A stretch of DNA of 64,000 bases, from positions 1 to 64,000 of the IMG/VR virus record IMGVR_UViG_3300032315_000470. One strand, 5' to 3'. Both the position numbers and the translations under genes were made by a program. Positions 46,864-54,647 of the stretch are shown here, piece after piece (the first letter of the stretch is position 1; each line of letters starts with the position of its first letter). Below the pieces are notes generated by a model. The model made no database searches, was not told where the DNA came from, and was given only the letters and a program-made list of their open reading frames with translations. Source of the DNA: a virus.

Positions 46864-48654
46864 ATGGAATACCTAGGCATTAACGTAGATTTAGAACGAG
46901 ATAAACTTTTTGATGAATTAGGAATTAAGCGATTACAAGAATCGTACATGAAAGAAGATGAAACATCACCACAACATAGATTTGCATTTGTATCAAAATC
47001 ATTCGGAACAAACCAAGAACATGCGCAAAGATTATATGAATACAGCAGTAAGCATTGGCTCTCTTATTCTACTCCCATTCTTTCTTTTGGTCGTAGTAAG
47101 CGTGGCATGCCTATATCATGTTTTCTTAATTATATTGAAGATACTGCTGAAGGATTAGTTGATAATCTATCAGAAACTAATTGGCTTTCTATGCTCGGGG
47201 GTGGTGTTGGTATTGGCTTTGGTATTCGTTCAGCAGACGATAAATCTACTGGCGTCATGCCTCACCTCAAAATCTATGATGCCGGTTCTTTGGCATACCG
47301 GCAAGGTCGGACTCGCAGGGGTAGTTATGCTGCTTACCTCAACATTTCTCATCCGGACATTATTGGGTTTTTAGAAATGCGTAAGCCGACTGGTGATCCA
47401 AACCAGCGTTGTTTAAATTTACATCATGGTATTAATATCACAGATGACTTCATGCATATCATTGAGCAAGCCATGTTGGATCCAGAATTTGATGATTCTT
47501 GGAATTTAATCGATCCAGCATCTAAAGAAGTTCGTGAAACTGTATCTGCAAAGATGTTATGGCAAATGATTCTAGAATTACGTATGCATACTGGTGAACC
47601 ATACATTCATTACATCGATACAAGTAACAAACATTTACCTGAATGGTTGAAAGCTAAAGGTTTGAAAGTTCACCAATCAAACCTGTGTTCTGAAATCATT
47701 CTGCCTACGAATGAAGAAAGAACGGCAGTATGTTGTTTATCTTCTTTAAATTTGGAAACTTATGATGAATGGAAAAATAATGAACTATTTCTTAAAGACG
47801 TTGCTGAAATGCTCGATAACGTGCTCAATTACTTTATTGATAACGCTCCTGATGCTATCTCTCGTGCCAAATACTCCGCTCAACGAGAGCGTTCTATTGG
47901 CATCGGTGCTCTCGGGTTTCATGCTTATCTACAGCGTAACGGAATCGCTTTTGAAGGGGTTATGGCGAAAGTGGCCAATAACAGAATCTTCAAATCAATT
48001 CGAGAGGGACTAGATGCCGCTAACATTCAACTGGGAAAAGAGAGAGGTGAAGCACCCGATGCGGAAGGCACTGGTCGTAGGTTCAGTCATCTTATGGCTA
48101 TTGCTCCCAATGCTTCTTCTTCTATCATCATGGGAAACACTTCTCCCTCTATTGAGCCCTACCGTGCAAATGCATATAGACAAGATACTTTATCCGGTTC
48201 TTTCTTAAATAAGAATAGATGGTTGAATGAATTAATTATTAAACTATCACATGATAAACCAGCCGAATGGTATGATGATGTTTGGTCATCTATTATTGCT
48301 AACGATGGTTCGGTTCAACATTTAGAATGGATGTCCCAACACGATAAAGATGTATTCAAAACATCCATGGAGATTGACCAAAGGTGGGTGATTGAATTGG
48401 CTGGTGATAGGCAACAATATATCGACCAAGCACAATCATTGAACTTATTCTTTAGACCAGATGCACATATCAAATATATTCATGCTATTCATTTTATGGC
48501 ATGGAAAAAAGGACTGAAAACTCTTTATTATTGCCGTTCTGAAAAGATCGGTAAAGCAGATAAAGTTTCTAAGAGAATTGAACGTAATGTTATCAAAGAG
48601 CTTGATATGACACAGATTGCTCAAGGTAACGATTGTATTGCTTGTGAAGGATGA
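46864..48654 (+). CDS. nrdA: ribonucleotide reductase large subunit
   Basis: A 596-residue class I alpha subunit. Shorter than E. coli NrdA (~760), because the N-terminal ATP-cone regulatory domain is missing. Visible parts are STPILSFGRSKRGMPISCFLNY (first redox Cys), LGGGVGIGFG, HQSNLCSEIILPT (radical Cys), CCLSSLNL, and the C-terminal CIAC pair for re-reduction. Loss of the cone suggests relaxed dATP control. Pairs with nrdB at 49715. Confidence 0.93.
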   Translation: MEYLGINVDLERDKLFDELGIKRLQESYMKEDETSPQHRFAFVSKSFGTNQEHAQRLYEYSSKHWLSYSTPILSFGRSKRGMPISCFLNYIEDTAEGLVDNLSETNWLSMLGGGVGIGFGIRSADDKSTGVMPHLKIYDAGSLAYRQGRTRRGSYAAYLNISHPDIIGFLEMRKPTGDPNQRCLNLHHGINITDDFMHIIEQAMLDPEFDDSWNLIDPASKEVRETVSAKMLWQMILELRMHTGEPYIHYIDTSNKHLPEWLKAKGLKVHQSNLCSEIILPTNEERTAVCCLSSLNLETYDEWKNNELFLKDVAEMLDNVLNYFIDNAPDAISRAKYSAQRERSIGIGALGFHAYLQRNGIAFEGVMAKVANNRIFKSIREGLDAANIQLGKERGEAPDAEGTGRRFSHLMAIAPNASSSIIMGNTSPSIEPYRANAYRQDTLSGSFLNKNRWLNELIIKLSHDKPAEWYDDVWSSIIANDGSVQHLEWMSQHDKDVFKTSMEIDQRWVIELAGDRQQYIDQAQSLNLFFRPDAHIKYIHAIHFMAWKKGLKTLYYCRSEKIGKADKVSKRIERNVIKELDMTQIAQGNDCIACEG

Positions 48655-48713
48655 AATGTTAGAAACAATAACAAGATTGTATTAACCTCAGGTAAACTTT
48701 CAGGAGAATTAAA

Positions 48714-49070
48714 ATGACTAAGTTATTTCATGCAATGGTAGTGATGTTTGCTTTTGCCGTAGTAATTCATTTCACAACTGACGCTAGAGCAGCAGTAATT
48801 GCTTCAGCAGATAATAACGATGGCGGAAAAATGGTTTTAACTGATGAACCGTGCGTTATAGGGGGTAAAACATTTTCTGATGCTTGGCAAGCTTATAGTT
48901 TTAATTCTTCAGGATTGGTTCTTCCAGGTTGTTTTAATATATCACTTGATGGTTCGTCAGTAAAAGTTATATGGGCTGACGGCGATGAAATTGTATATTC
49001 AACGAAAAGTTTTACACCAACAAGAAAATCAAAACCTAAAGAAAAACTTAGGACTAATTGGTGGCGGTAA
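48714..49070 (+). CDS. small secreted protein
   Basis: A 118-residue protein with an N-terminal signal peptide (KLFHAMVVMFAFAVVIHFTTDARA, cleavage likely after ARA). The mature part has two Cys (EPCVIGG and LPGCFN), a Trp-rich strand set and a basic tail ending NWWR. AGGAG before the ATG. Its periplasmic location is inferred. Function unknown. Sits oddly between nrdA and nrdB. Confidence 0.55.
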   Translation: MTKLFHAMVVMFAFAVVIHFTTDARAAVIASADNNDGGKMVLTDEPCVIGGKTFSDAWQAYSFNSSGLVLPGCFNISLDGSSVKVIWADGDEIVYSTKSFTPTRKSKPKEKLRTNWWR

Positions 49071-49079
49071 AATAATATA

Positions 49080-49718
49080 ATGAGTTTTATAATAGCAAAT
49101 TTGCCAGCAGTAAAATGTTTTGTTCGCAAAGAGTTTCTCTATGACTTTGAGAAAGGTCATGGAGAACTTGAACCTTGCTGGTGGGTGAGTATTAAATCAT
49201 TGAGAGGTCAAGCATTTCGTATCGAATCATATTTAAATCACTATGGTGCATTATACGATAAACTTCCTCTACATGCTTATTGTTGGAAACCAATTGAAGG
49301 TGAGCCTTTACCATTAGATTATCTGCAACTTTGGGATTGTCTTTCTTATGATATTACAGTAATAAAAAAAGCACAATTGCAGTCAATGAAGTGCAAAATT
49401 AAATTAAAAAGTGGTGGTTGGGCTTATGGTGAATACATGTTTACTGTGGACTCAGCTCATCCTGACTTTAACACTTTAGATACTGGTTTTTCTGAAGATG
49501 TGGAAGATCACAAGTCTTATAACTTTATTAAGTTGGATAACGGGCAATTTGCAGCACAGCCCAACAATCGAATGATAGTGTTGGAACCTAGCAGTAACCC
49601 AAAAGAATTAAAAATGCCAGACTTCAAAGTAGCAACTAAGCGTTGGTCGGTTGAAACCGATCCTAAGTGGGCTCTTGGAGATACAAACACAGTAATGTAC
49701 GAAAGAAAAGAAAAATGA
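49080..49718 (+). CDS. conserved protein between nrdA and nrdB
   Basis: A 212-residue protein (VKCFVRKEFLYDFEKGHGELEPCWWVSIKSLRGQAFRIESYLNHYGALYDKLPLHAYCW, DYLQLWDCLSYDITVI). The first half is rich in aromatic residues and looks like a compact alpha/beta fold. Proteins like it accompany nrd genes in T4-like cyanophages. No function known to me. Overlaps nrdB by four bases. Confidence 0.55.
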   Translation: MSFIIANLPAVKCFVRKEFLYDFEKGHGELEPCWWVSIKSLRGQAFRIESYLNHYGALYDKLPLHAYCWKPIEGEPLPLDYLQLWDCLSYDITVIKKAQLQSMKCKIKLKSGGWAYGEYMFTVDSAHPDFNTLDTGFSEDVEDHKSYNFIKLDNGQFAAQPNNRMIVLEPSSNPKELKMPDFKVATKRWSVETDPKWALGDTNTVMYERKEK

Positions 49719-50701
49719 TTAAAAAAATAGAATCGAGGCTAACCGATGAACGGACATATTTTAAACCTTTTAATTATGCTTGGGCTTATGATGCATGGCT
49801 TAAGCATGAGCAATCTCACTGGTTGCATACTGAAGTTCCAATGTTGGAAGATGTCAAAGATTGGAAAAAGAAGCTCACCAAAGAAGAAAAACAATTCCTT
49901 ACACACATCTTTCGATTCTTTACCCAAGGAGACATTGACGTTGCTGGTGGTTATGTTAATAATTATCTTCCTTATTTCCCACAACCAGAAATTAGGATGA
50001 TGTTGTTGGGGTTTGCTGCAAGAGAAGCACTACACATAGCTGCATATTCACACTTAATCGAAACCTTGGGTCTTCCAGACACGACCTATAATGAGTTTAT
50101 GGCCTACGCAGAGATGAAAGAGAAACATGATTATATCATGGACATCTCAGGCAAAAATACCACAAAAGAAAATACAGCAACACATATTGCTGTATTCTCA
50201 GCGTTCACCGAAGGTATGCAATTATTCTCGTCATTCATTATGTTGTTGAACTTTCCACGGCACGGTAAAATGAAAGGTATGGGCCAAATCGTAACTTGGT
50301 CGATTGTTGATGAAACACAACATACTGAGAATATGATTAAGTTGTTCAGAGCATACATTCAAGAAAATAATGAGATATGGAATGATGAATTAAAAGGTCG
50401 TCTATATACAATAGCTGAGCGTATGGTAGAATTAGAAGATAAATTTATTGACTTAGCTTTTGCTATGGGTGCAATGGAAGATTTATCTTCAGAAGATGTT
50501 AAAAAGTATATTCGTTATATTGCAGACCGCCGATTGATTTCTTTAGGACTCAAAGGTGTGTTTAAAGTGAAAAGAAATCCTTTACCATGGGTTGAGGAAA
50601 TGATTAATGCACCAACACACACCAACTTCTTTGAGAACAGAGCAACCGATTATGCAAAAGGTGCTTTGTCTGGAGATTGGGGTGATGTGTGGGCCAAATA
50701 A
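49715..50701 (+). CDS. nrdB: ribonucleotide reductase small subunit
   Basis: A 328-residue class I beta subunit. Metal ligands are visible in order: Glu40 (HWLHTEVP; usual Asp/Glu), Glu104 and His107 (REALHIAAY), Glu166 (FTEGM), Glu200 and His203 (DETQH). Tyr111, four residues after His107, is in the radical-tyrosine position (E-x-x-H-x-x-x-Y). The ATG at 49715 is used. A frame opening at 49667 lies within the previous gene. Confidence 0.93.
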   Translation: MIKKIESRLTDERTYFKPFNYAWAYDAWLKHEQSHWLHTEVPMLEDVKDWKKKLTKEEKQFLTHIFRFFTQGDIDVAGGYVNNYLPYFPQPEIRMMLLGFAAREALHIAAYSHLIETLGLPDTTYNEFMAYAEMKEKHDYIMDISGKNTTKENTATHIAVFSAFTEGMQLFSSFIMLLNFPRHGKMKGMGQIVTWSIVDETQHTENMIKLFRAYIQENNEIWNDELKGRLYTIAERMVELEDKFIDLAFAMGAMEDLSSEDVKKYIRYIADRRLISLGLKGVFKVKRNPLPWVEEMINAPTHTNFFENRATDYAKGALSGDWGDVWAK

Positions 50702-50710
50702 GGAATCTAT

Positions 50711-50899
50711 ATGACAAACAAAGTACTTTCAGGCGATTGCCTCAACTGTGAATCACAATATAGCGTAGAATTTATGGAAGAAGAAGTATCTCAAGATTTA
50801 CCTGAACATTGTCCGTTCTGTGGAGAACGAATCGAAGAATTATCCGAAGAATATATAGAGGATGATCAAGATGAAATGGACAATGGAGAATGGGACTAA
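50711..50899 (+). CDS. small zinc-ribbon protein
   Basis: A 62-residue acidic protein with C-x-x-C (CLNC) and CPFC, a four-Cys zinc ribbon, and a very acidic tail. Small zinc-ribbon proteins next to nrdB are common in T4-like cyanophages. Role unknown. Confidence 0.6.
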   Translation: MTNKVLSGDCLNCESQYSVEFMEEEVSQDLPEHCPFCGERIEELSEEYIEDDQDEMDNGEWD

Positions 50900-51336
50900 A
50901 CTGGCAATATAATGGTAAAGAATTTACGGAAGACTTAATTGGTAATAATTACGGGTTCGTGTATCAGATAACTAATCTGACGAATGGTAGAAAATACATA
51001 GGCAAGAAATTCTTTTATTCTGCCAAAACCAAGCAGGTCAAAGGTAAAAAGAAAAAGATTAAAGTACCAAGTGATTGGCAAACTTACTATGGAAGTAGTG
51101 ACATTCTTAAGCAAGATGTGTTACAATTAGGTCACGACAAATTCAATCGTGAAATATTACATCTTTGCCAATCTAAAGGTGAATGTGGTTATCTTGAAGC
51201 TAAAGAACAGTTCGTCCGTGGTGTTATGGAAACGGAAGATTACTACAACACTTGGATTATGGTAAGGGTGAGAAAATCACATATCAAGGACTATAATGCT
51301 AGACTTCTTAAAACCAATGAAACAAGAGAGCTTTGA
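50890..51336 (+). CDS. GIY-YIG nuclease-like protein
   Basis: A 148-residue protein with YGFVYQITNLTNGRKYIGKKF, the GIY element (GFVY, residues 22-25) and YIG element (36-38) at proper spacing, and a Lys-rich insert before W-Q-T-Y-Y-G-S-S. GYLEAKEQF supplies a Glu near the end, as in active enzymes. Lacks NUMOD repeats, so it may be a resident structure-specific nuclease rather than a homing enzyme. Overlaps the zinc-ribbon gene by 10 bases. Confidence 0.65.
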   Translation: MGLNWQYNGKEFTEDLIGNNYGFVYQITNLTNGRKYIGKKFFYSAKTKQVKGKKKKIKVPSDWQTYYGSSDILKQDVLQLGHDKFNREILHLCQSKGECGYLEAKEQFVRGVMETEDYYNTWIMVRVRKSHIKDYNARLLKTNETREL

Positions 51337-51646
51337 CTTTTTAACTTTCTTAGCTGGTGATACCGATAATGAAATTGCAATTGTAGGACAAGAGTATGCC
51401 AATAAAGGCGAACCGATTGGTGGAAACGAACTAGGTTTGACTTATCACATTGTTCTGTTCAGAGATAGTAAGACTGATAAGGACGCCTACGGTGACTTGG
51501 ATTCATTTGAGGCAATACTTGCCGATCCACTAGAATATATTTCTGGATTAATACCAGGTGGATTCTATGGTATAATTGCAAAGAAAACTACCACATCACA
51601 AAAAATCATCGACAAACTACTTGACACAATGAAGAAAACAATGTAG
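51296..51646 (+). CDS. hypothetical protein
   Basis: A 116-residue acidic protein (MLDFLKPMKQESFDFLTFLAGDTDNEIAIVGQEY, LTYHIVLFRDSKTDKDAYG, LIPGGFYGIIAKK). No family recognised. The 41-base overlap with the preceding gene indicates coupling. Confidence 0.45.
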   Translation: MLDFLKPMKQESFDFLTFLAGDTDNEIAIVGQEYANKGEPIGGNELGLTYHIVLFRDSKTDKDAYGDLDSFEAILADPLEYISGLIPGGFYGIIAKKTTTSQKIIDKLLDTMKKTM

Positions 51647-51679
51647 GATGTAACTTTTAGAAACTATTGAAAGTTTGTT

Positions 51680-52528
51680 ATGATTCTCGTTGATTTAAAT
51701 CAAGTACTACTATCTGGCCTAATGGCACAGATTTCAAACCAAAAGGGGTTGAAACTGGATGAAAGTCTAGTTCGGCACCTGATTCTTAATATTCTCCGTA
51801 TGCACATCAGAAACTTCCGTAAGGATTATGGTGATGTTGTTTTATGTTGTGATAATCGCAAGTATTGGCGTAAAGAATATTTTCCATTTTACAAAGCAGG
51901 TCGTAAGAAAACCAGAGAAAAGTCCGATTTAGATTGGCATATGATTTTTGATATGTTAGCCAAATTCAAATCAGAACTCCGTGAAAACTTTCCTTACAAA
52001 GTAATCGATGTTGAAGGAGCTGAAGCTGATGATATTATTGGTACACTGGTGCCGATATATGCTAAACATGAAAAAGTTTTGATTCTATCGAGTGATGGTG
52101 ACTTTCTACAATTACAGTATTATGGTGACAATGTTAAGCAGTATAATCCTGCACAAAAGAAGTTTGTCAAATCGGTTGATCCTCGTATCGAACTAAAAGA
52201 GAAGATTATTCGTGGTGACAAAGGTGATGGTATTCCTAATATATTCTCTCCTTCTGATTGTTTTGTTCGAGATTTGCGACAGAAACCAATCACCAAAGGA
52301 GTTTTGGATAAGTATCTAAAAGAAGATGTAAGTAATTATAATGAAACAGACAAGGCAAATTATTCTAGAAATGCCACACTAATTGACCTTACACATATAC
52401 CACCAGAGATCAAAGAAAAAATTATAAATACATATGATGAAACAAAACCGGCATCTCGCCAAAAGTTGTTGAACTATTTTATAGAACACAAACTAAAAAA
52501 CCTAATGGATGTAATTGAGGAATTTTGA
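51680..52528 (+). CDS. rnh: RNase H / 5'-3' flap exonuclease (T4 Rnh type)
   Basis: A 282-residue FEN-family nuclease (T4 RNase H: 305). Acidic clusters are in place: MILVDLNQVLLSG, VVLCCDNRKYWRKEYFPFYKAGRK, EGAEADDIIGTL, LSSDGDFLQLQYY, and the helix-two-turn-helix IIRGDKGDGIPNIF. Removes RNA primers and flaps on the lagging strand. Overlaps the next gene by four bases. Confidence 0.92.
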   Translation: MILVDLNQVLLSGLMAQISNQKGLKLDESLVRHLILNILRMHIRNFRKDYGDVVLCCDNRKYWRKEYFPFYKAGRKKTREKSDLDWHMIFDMLAKFKSELRENFPYKVIDVEGAEADDIIGTLVPIYAKHEKVLILSSDGDFLQLQYYGDNVKQYNPAQKKFVKSVDPRIELKEKIIRGDKGDGIPNIFSPSDCFVRDLRQKPITKGVLDKYLKEDVSNYNETDKANYSRNATLIDLTHIPPEIKEKIINTYDETKPASRQKLLNYFIEHKLKNLMDVIEEF

Positions 52529-52950
52529 TGAAAAATATTTACGAAGTATTTGATGAGTTTGAAGAAGCTAAAAACAAAAAAGAAAGAATGGAAGTAATTG
52601 AAAGGAATCTATCAAAAACTTTGGTAGATGTTTTGCAGTTCACTTTTCATCCAGATTGTAAATGGAAAATTAAAGAAATGCCAGACAACTACAAGATTCC
52701 TGATACTAAACCAGGAATTTCAACATGTCAACTTTCAACTGAAATTAGAAAGTTATATTTGTTTCAAGAAGGTCATCCAGAAGCAGAAAAGTTATCTCCT
52801 AGGAGACAGAATGAACTATTGATTCTTTTACTCGAATCACTAGAACCCCGTGAAGCTGAAGTTATTATTGGGATCTTTAGAAAAGATCAAGGTGTGAGAG
52901 GTTTGGATTATAAGTTTGTCAAAGAGGCATTTCCAACACTAATACCTTAA
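52525..52950 (+). CDS. DUF6433-like conserved phage protein
   Basis: A 141-residue protein. IYEVFDEFEEAKNKKERMEVIERN, VLQFTFHPDCKW, RRQNELLILLLESLEPREAEVIIGIFRKDQGVRGLDYKFVKEAFP is the pattern of a conserved cyanophage family (DUF6433). It follows rnh in many of these phages, where T4 carries dsbA and the helicase loader. A replication-accessory role is inferred only from position. Confidence 0.65.
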   Translation: MMKNIYEVFDEFEEAKNKKERMEVIERNLSKTLVDVLQFTFHPDCKWKIKEMPDNYKIPDTKPGISTCQLSTEIRKLYLFQEGHPEAEKLSPRRQNELLILLLESLEPREAEVIIGIFRKDQGVRGLDYKFVKEAFPTLIP

Positions 52951-52954
52951 TTCA

Positions 52955-53326
52955 ATGCATGAAAAAGAAAAAATAATAATCGTCACTGGTGAATTTGATC
53001 CTCTGGATATAGAAGGTCTAAAGTTTTTAAAGAAATGTAAACGTAAAGGCGATTGGTTAATTGTTGGTTTACATTCTGATTGGTGGATGGTGTATTCGGT
53101 TGGAGGGTTTGTACAAAATTATGATACTCGCCGTGAAATACTTTCCAATATTAAGTGTGTGGATGAAATTTTCACATTTAATGATACTGATGGTACCGTT
53201 TGCCAATTATTAAAAATTGTGAAGATTTGTTATCCACATTCTGATATAACTTATGTGTCAAATATGGATATGCATAATATGCCAGAAACAAAAATTAAAG
53301 GCATTACTTTTGAAACGGTAAGATAG
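52955..53326 (+). CDS. cytidylyltransferase-like protein with degenerate active site
   Basis: A 123-residue Rossmann protein of the glycerol-3-phosphate cytidylyltransferase / HldE type: IIIVTGEFDPLDIEGLKFLKKCKRKGDWLIVGLHSDWW, DTRREILSNIKCVDEIFTFND. In active members the first loop reads G-x-F-D-x-x-H-x-G-H. Here it is GEFDPLDIEGL, so both catalytic His are replaced. May bind nucleotides or have another activity. Confidence 0.65.
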   Translation: MHEKEKIIIVTGEFDPLDIEGLKFLKKCKRKGDWLIVGLHSDWWMVYSVGGFVQNYDTRREILSNIKCVDEIFTFNDTDGTVCQLLKIVKICYPHSDITYVSNMDMHNMPETKIKGITFETVR

Positions 53327-53335
53327 GAGACGCAG

Positions 53336-53512
53336 GTGACCAAGTTTGTAGGTAAATTTCGTAAGAATCAGGATTACAATGAGGATTATGAATACACAAA
53401 AAATGTTTTACATAACAAGAAACGCAATAACGAACATCCTGAAGTAAAGAAGCTGAAAGTTCAGGAAAGAAAAAATTTTGATTTATTCGATGAGTATTCG
53501 GAAAACGATTAA
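53336..53512 (+). CDS. small conserved phage protein, GTG start
   Basis: A 58-residue charged protein (MTKFVGKFRKNQDYNEDYEY, LHNKKRNNEHPEVKKLK) that starts at GTG with AGGAG eight bases upstream. I recognise the V-G-K-F-R-x-N-x-D-Y-N-D/E-D-Y opening from T4-like cyanophages. Function unknown. Confidence 0.62.
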   Translation: MTKFVGKFRKNQDYNEDYEYTKNVLHNKKRNNEHPEVKKLKVQERKNFDLFDEYSEND

Positions 53513-53645
53513 TTTCACCTTATAAAAAAAGTCATGTTTACCACTACAATATGATTTTTCTCATATAAGTATCGGTGTCCTGTTTTAAAATGATTGCTTT
53601 AGGACCTTATGGTACCAAAAGTGTGTCATAAAAACAACATATAGC

Positions 53646-53674
53646 TTGACATCACACCAAAACTAGTGTATTAT
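53646..53674 (+). promoter_or_regulatory. sigma70-type promoter
   Basis: TTGACA, 17 bases, TATTAT. Lies at the end of a 189-base gene-free stretch (53513-53701) that otherwise holds only a GTCCT/AGGAC dyad. Drives the run of small early genes. Confidence 0.65.
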
Positions 53675-53701
53675 TGTAGATTCCAGTCAGGATTCTATAT
53701 T

Positions 53702-54046
53702 ATGATTATACACAGTTACATTCCAAAACAGAAAAAACGCAAAGTTCCAAAATCCGTGAAGATTCAACACGAAGATTGGTTAAAATCAATTTCCAAAATA
53801 CCACGGATTTGTAATAAAACAAATTCCAGAGTGGTAACTAAATCGGTGCCTATTCTTAAAGTTCCGGCTGGCAGAGAAACTCCCCTATGCGTTTCCATTG
53901 ATACAGGTTTTATACCGTGTACCAAAAAATCCCAAAATTCATATACAGGCGAAAAGATGAAAGGTGTAGCAACCATGCACAAGTCTAATGCTGTTCCTGT
54001 ATTCACAGATAAAGAAGCACAAGAAATTTCAAGTATGAGGAGGTAA
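53702..54046 (+). CDS. conserved phage protein
   Basis: A 114-residue basic protein. Ends GVATMHKSNAVPVFTDKEAQEISSMRR, a C-terminal signature (M-H-K-S-N...P-V-F...E-I-S-x-M-R-R) shared by a family in T4-like cyanophages. The middle has VPILKVPAGRETPLCVS. The ATG at 53702 is preferred. A GTG at 53666 overlaps the promoter. Function unknown. Confidence 0.6.
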   Translation: MIIHSYIPKQKKRKVPKSVKIQHEDWLKSISKIPRICNKTNSRVVTKSVPILKVPAGRETPLCVSIDTGFIPCTKKSQNSYTGEKMKGVATMHKSNAVPVFTDKEAQEISSMRR

Positions 54047-54049
54047 TAA

Positions 54050-54205
54050 ATGATTACAAATGAAGAATGGGAAGATTATAAAGATTACCTTTTAGATTTA
54101 ACGAAGGAAGAGCTTGAAGTTGAGTTAAAATGGTTAGAATCTGTAGGCCAAGCGAAAAAAAGAGGCAGCGTAGTCAGCTGTATTGAAAATTATACTATAC
54201 AATGA
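54050..54205 (+). CDS. small acidic hypothetical protein
   Basis: A 51-residue protein (MITNEEWEDYKDYLLDLTK, ends VVSCIENYTIQ), preceded by a full AGGAGG. Helical and acidic. Unknown function. Confidence 0.5.
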   Translation: MITNEEWEDYKDYLLDLTKEELEVELKWLESVGQAKKRGSVVSCIENYTIQ

Positions 54206-54206
54206 G

Positions 54207-54401
54207 ATGAAAATGTTACAACAATGGGAAGAATCACAAATTTATCGTGGCGTAGATGAAATTATATTCAATTTACGACACATTCCGGCTCAAGATGTCG
54301 CTTATTTTCTTGTAAAGTTCAATCCGAATCTTGCGGAAGAGCTGGCATCAGCATTAGAGCAACAAATTTTTGATAAAAACGAAGGAAGTAAGCATGAATG
54401 A
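54207..54401 (+). CDS. small hypothetical protein
   Basis: A 64-residue protein (MKMLQQWEESQIYRGVDEI, NLRHIPAQDVAYFLVKFNPNLAEELASALEQQ). The PAQDVAYFLVKFNPNLAEEL segment looks like a small helical domain. The ATG two bases after the previous stop is chosen. Overlaps the next gene by eight bases. Confidence 0.5.
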   Translation: MKMLQQWEESQIYRGVDEIIFNLRHIPAQDVAYFLVKFNPNLAEELASALEQQIFDKNEGSKHE

Positions 54402-54555
54402 GCAAAATCAACCTCTAATTTTCTCGGAACGAGCGGATGATGAAGAAATTCCAGCGTGGAAACGCTTGGATATCGTTACTAGAAAATGGGCAGCGTTAAC
54501 CGGCATGGAAAAAGACCTTTCCGACTACCAAAAAATGAAAGAAATGTATCAATAA
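54394..54555 (+). CDS. small hypothetical protein
   Basis: A 53-residue protein (MNEQNQPLIFSERADDEEIP, WKRLDIVTRKWAALTGMEKD). GGAAG lies eight bases before the ATG. Last gene before a terminator. No family recognised. Confidence 0.5.
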   Translation: MNEQNQPLIFSERADDEEIPAWKRLDIVTRKWAALTGMEKDLSDYQKMKEMYQ

Positions 54556-54589
54556 GCGTCCTGTTGCTAAAAAACAACGCTTTTTTTCG
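54553..54589 (+). terminator. intrinsic terminator
   Basis: AAGCG plus TTG pair with CAACGCTT (with a 5-base bulge), followed by TTTTT. Separates the small genes from the CobT-like gene. Confidence 0.6.
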
Positions 54590-54596
54590 AAATATC

Positions 54597-54624
54597 TTGA
54601 CGGAACCTTGGATTCCTGTATAAT
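54597..54624 (+). promoter_or_regulatory. sigma70-type promoter
   Basis: TTGACG, 16 bases, TATAAT, 24 bases before the CobT-like gene. Confidence 0.72.
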
Positions 54625-54647
54625 AATGGAATTAACTAGGAGATTTC

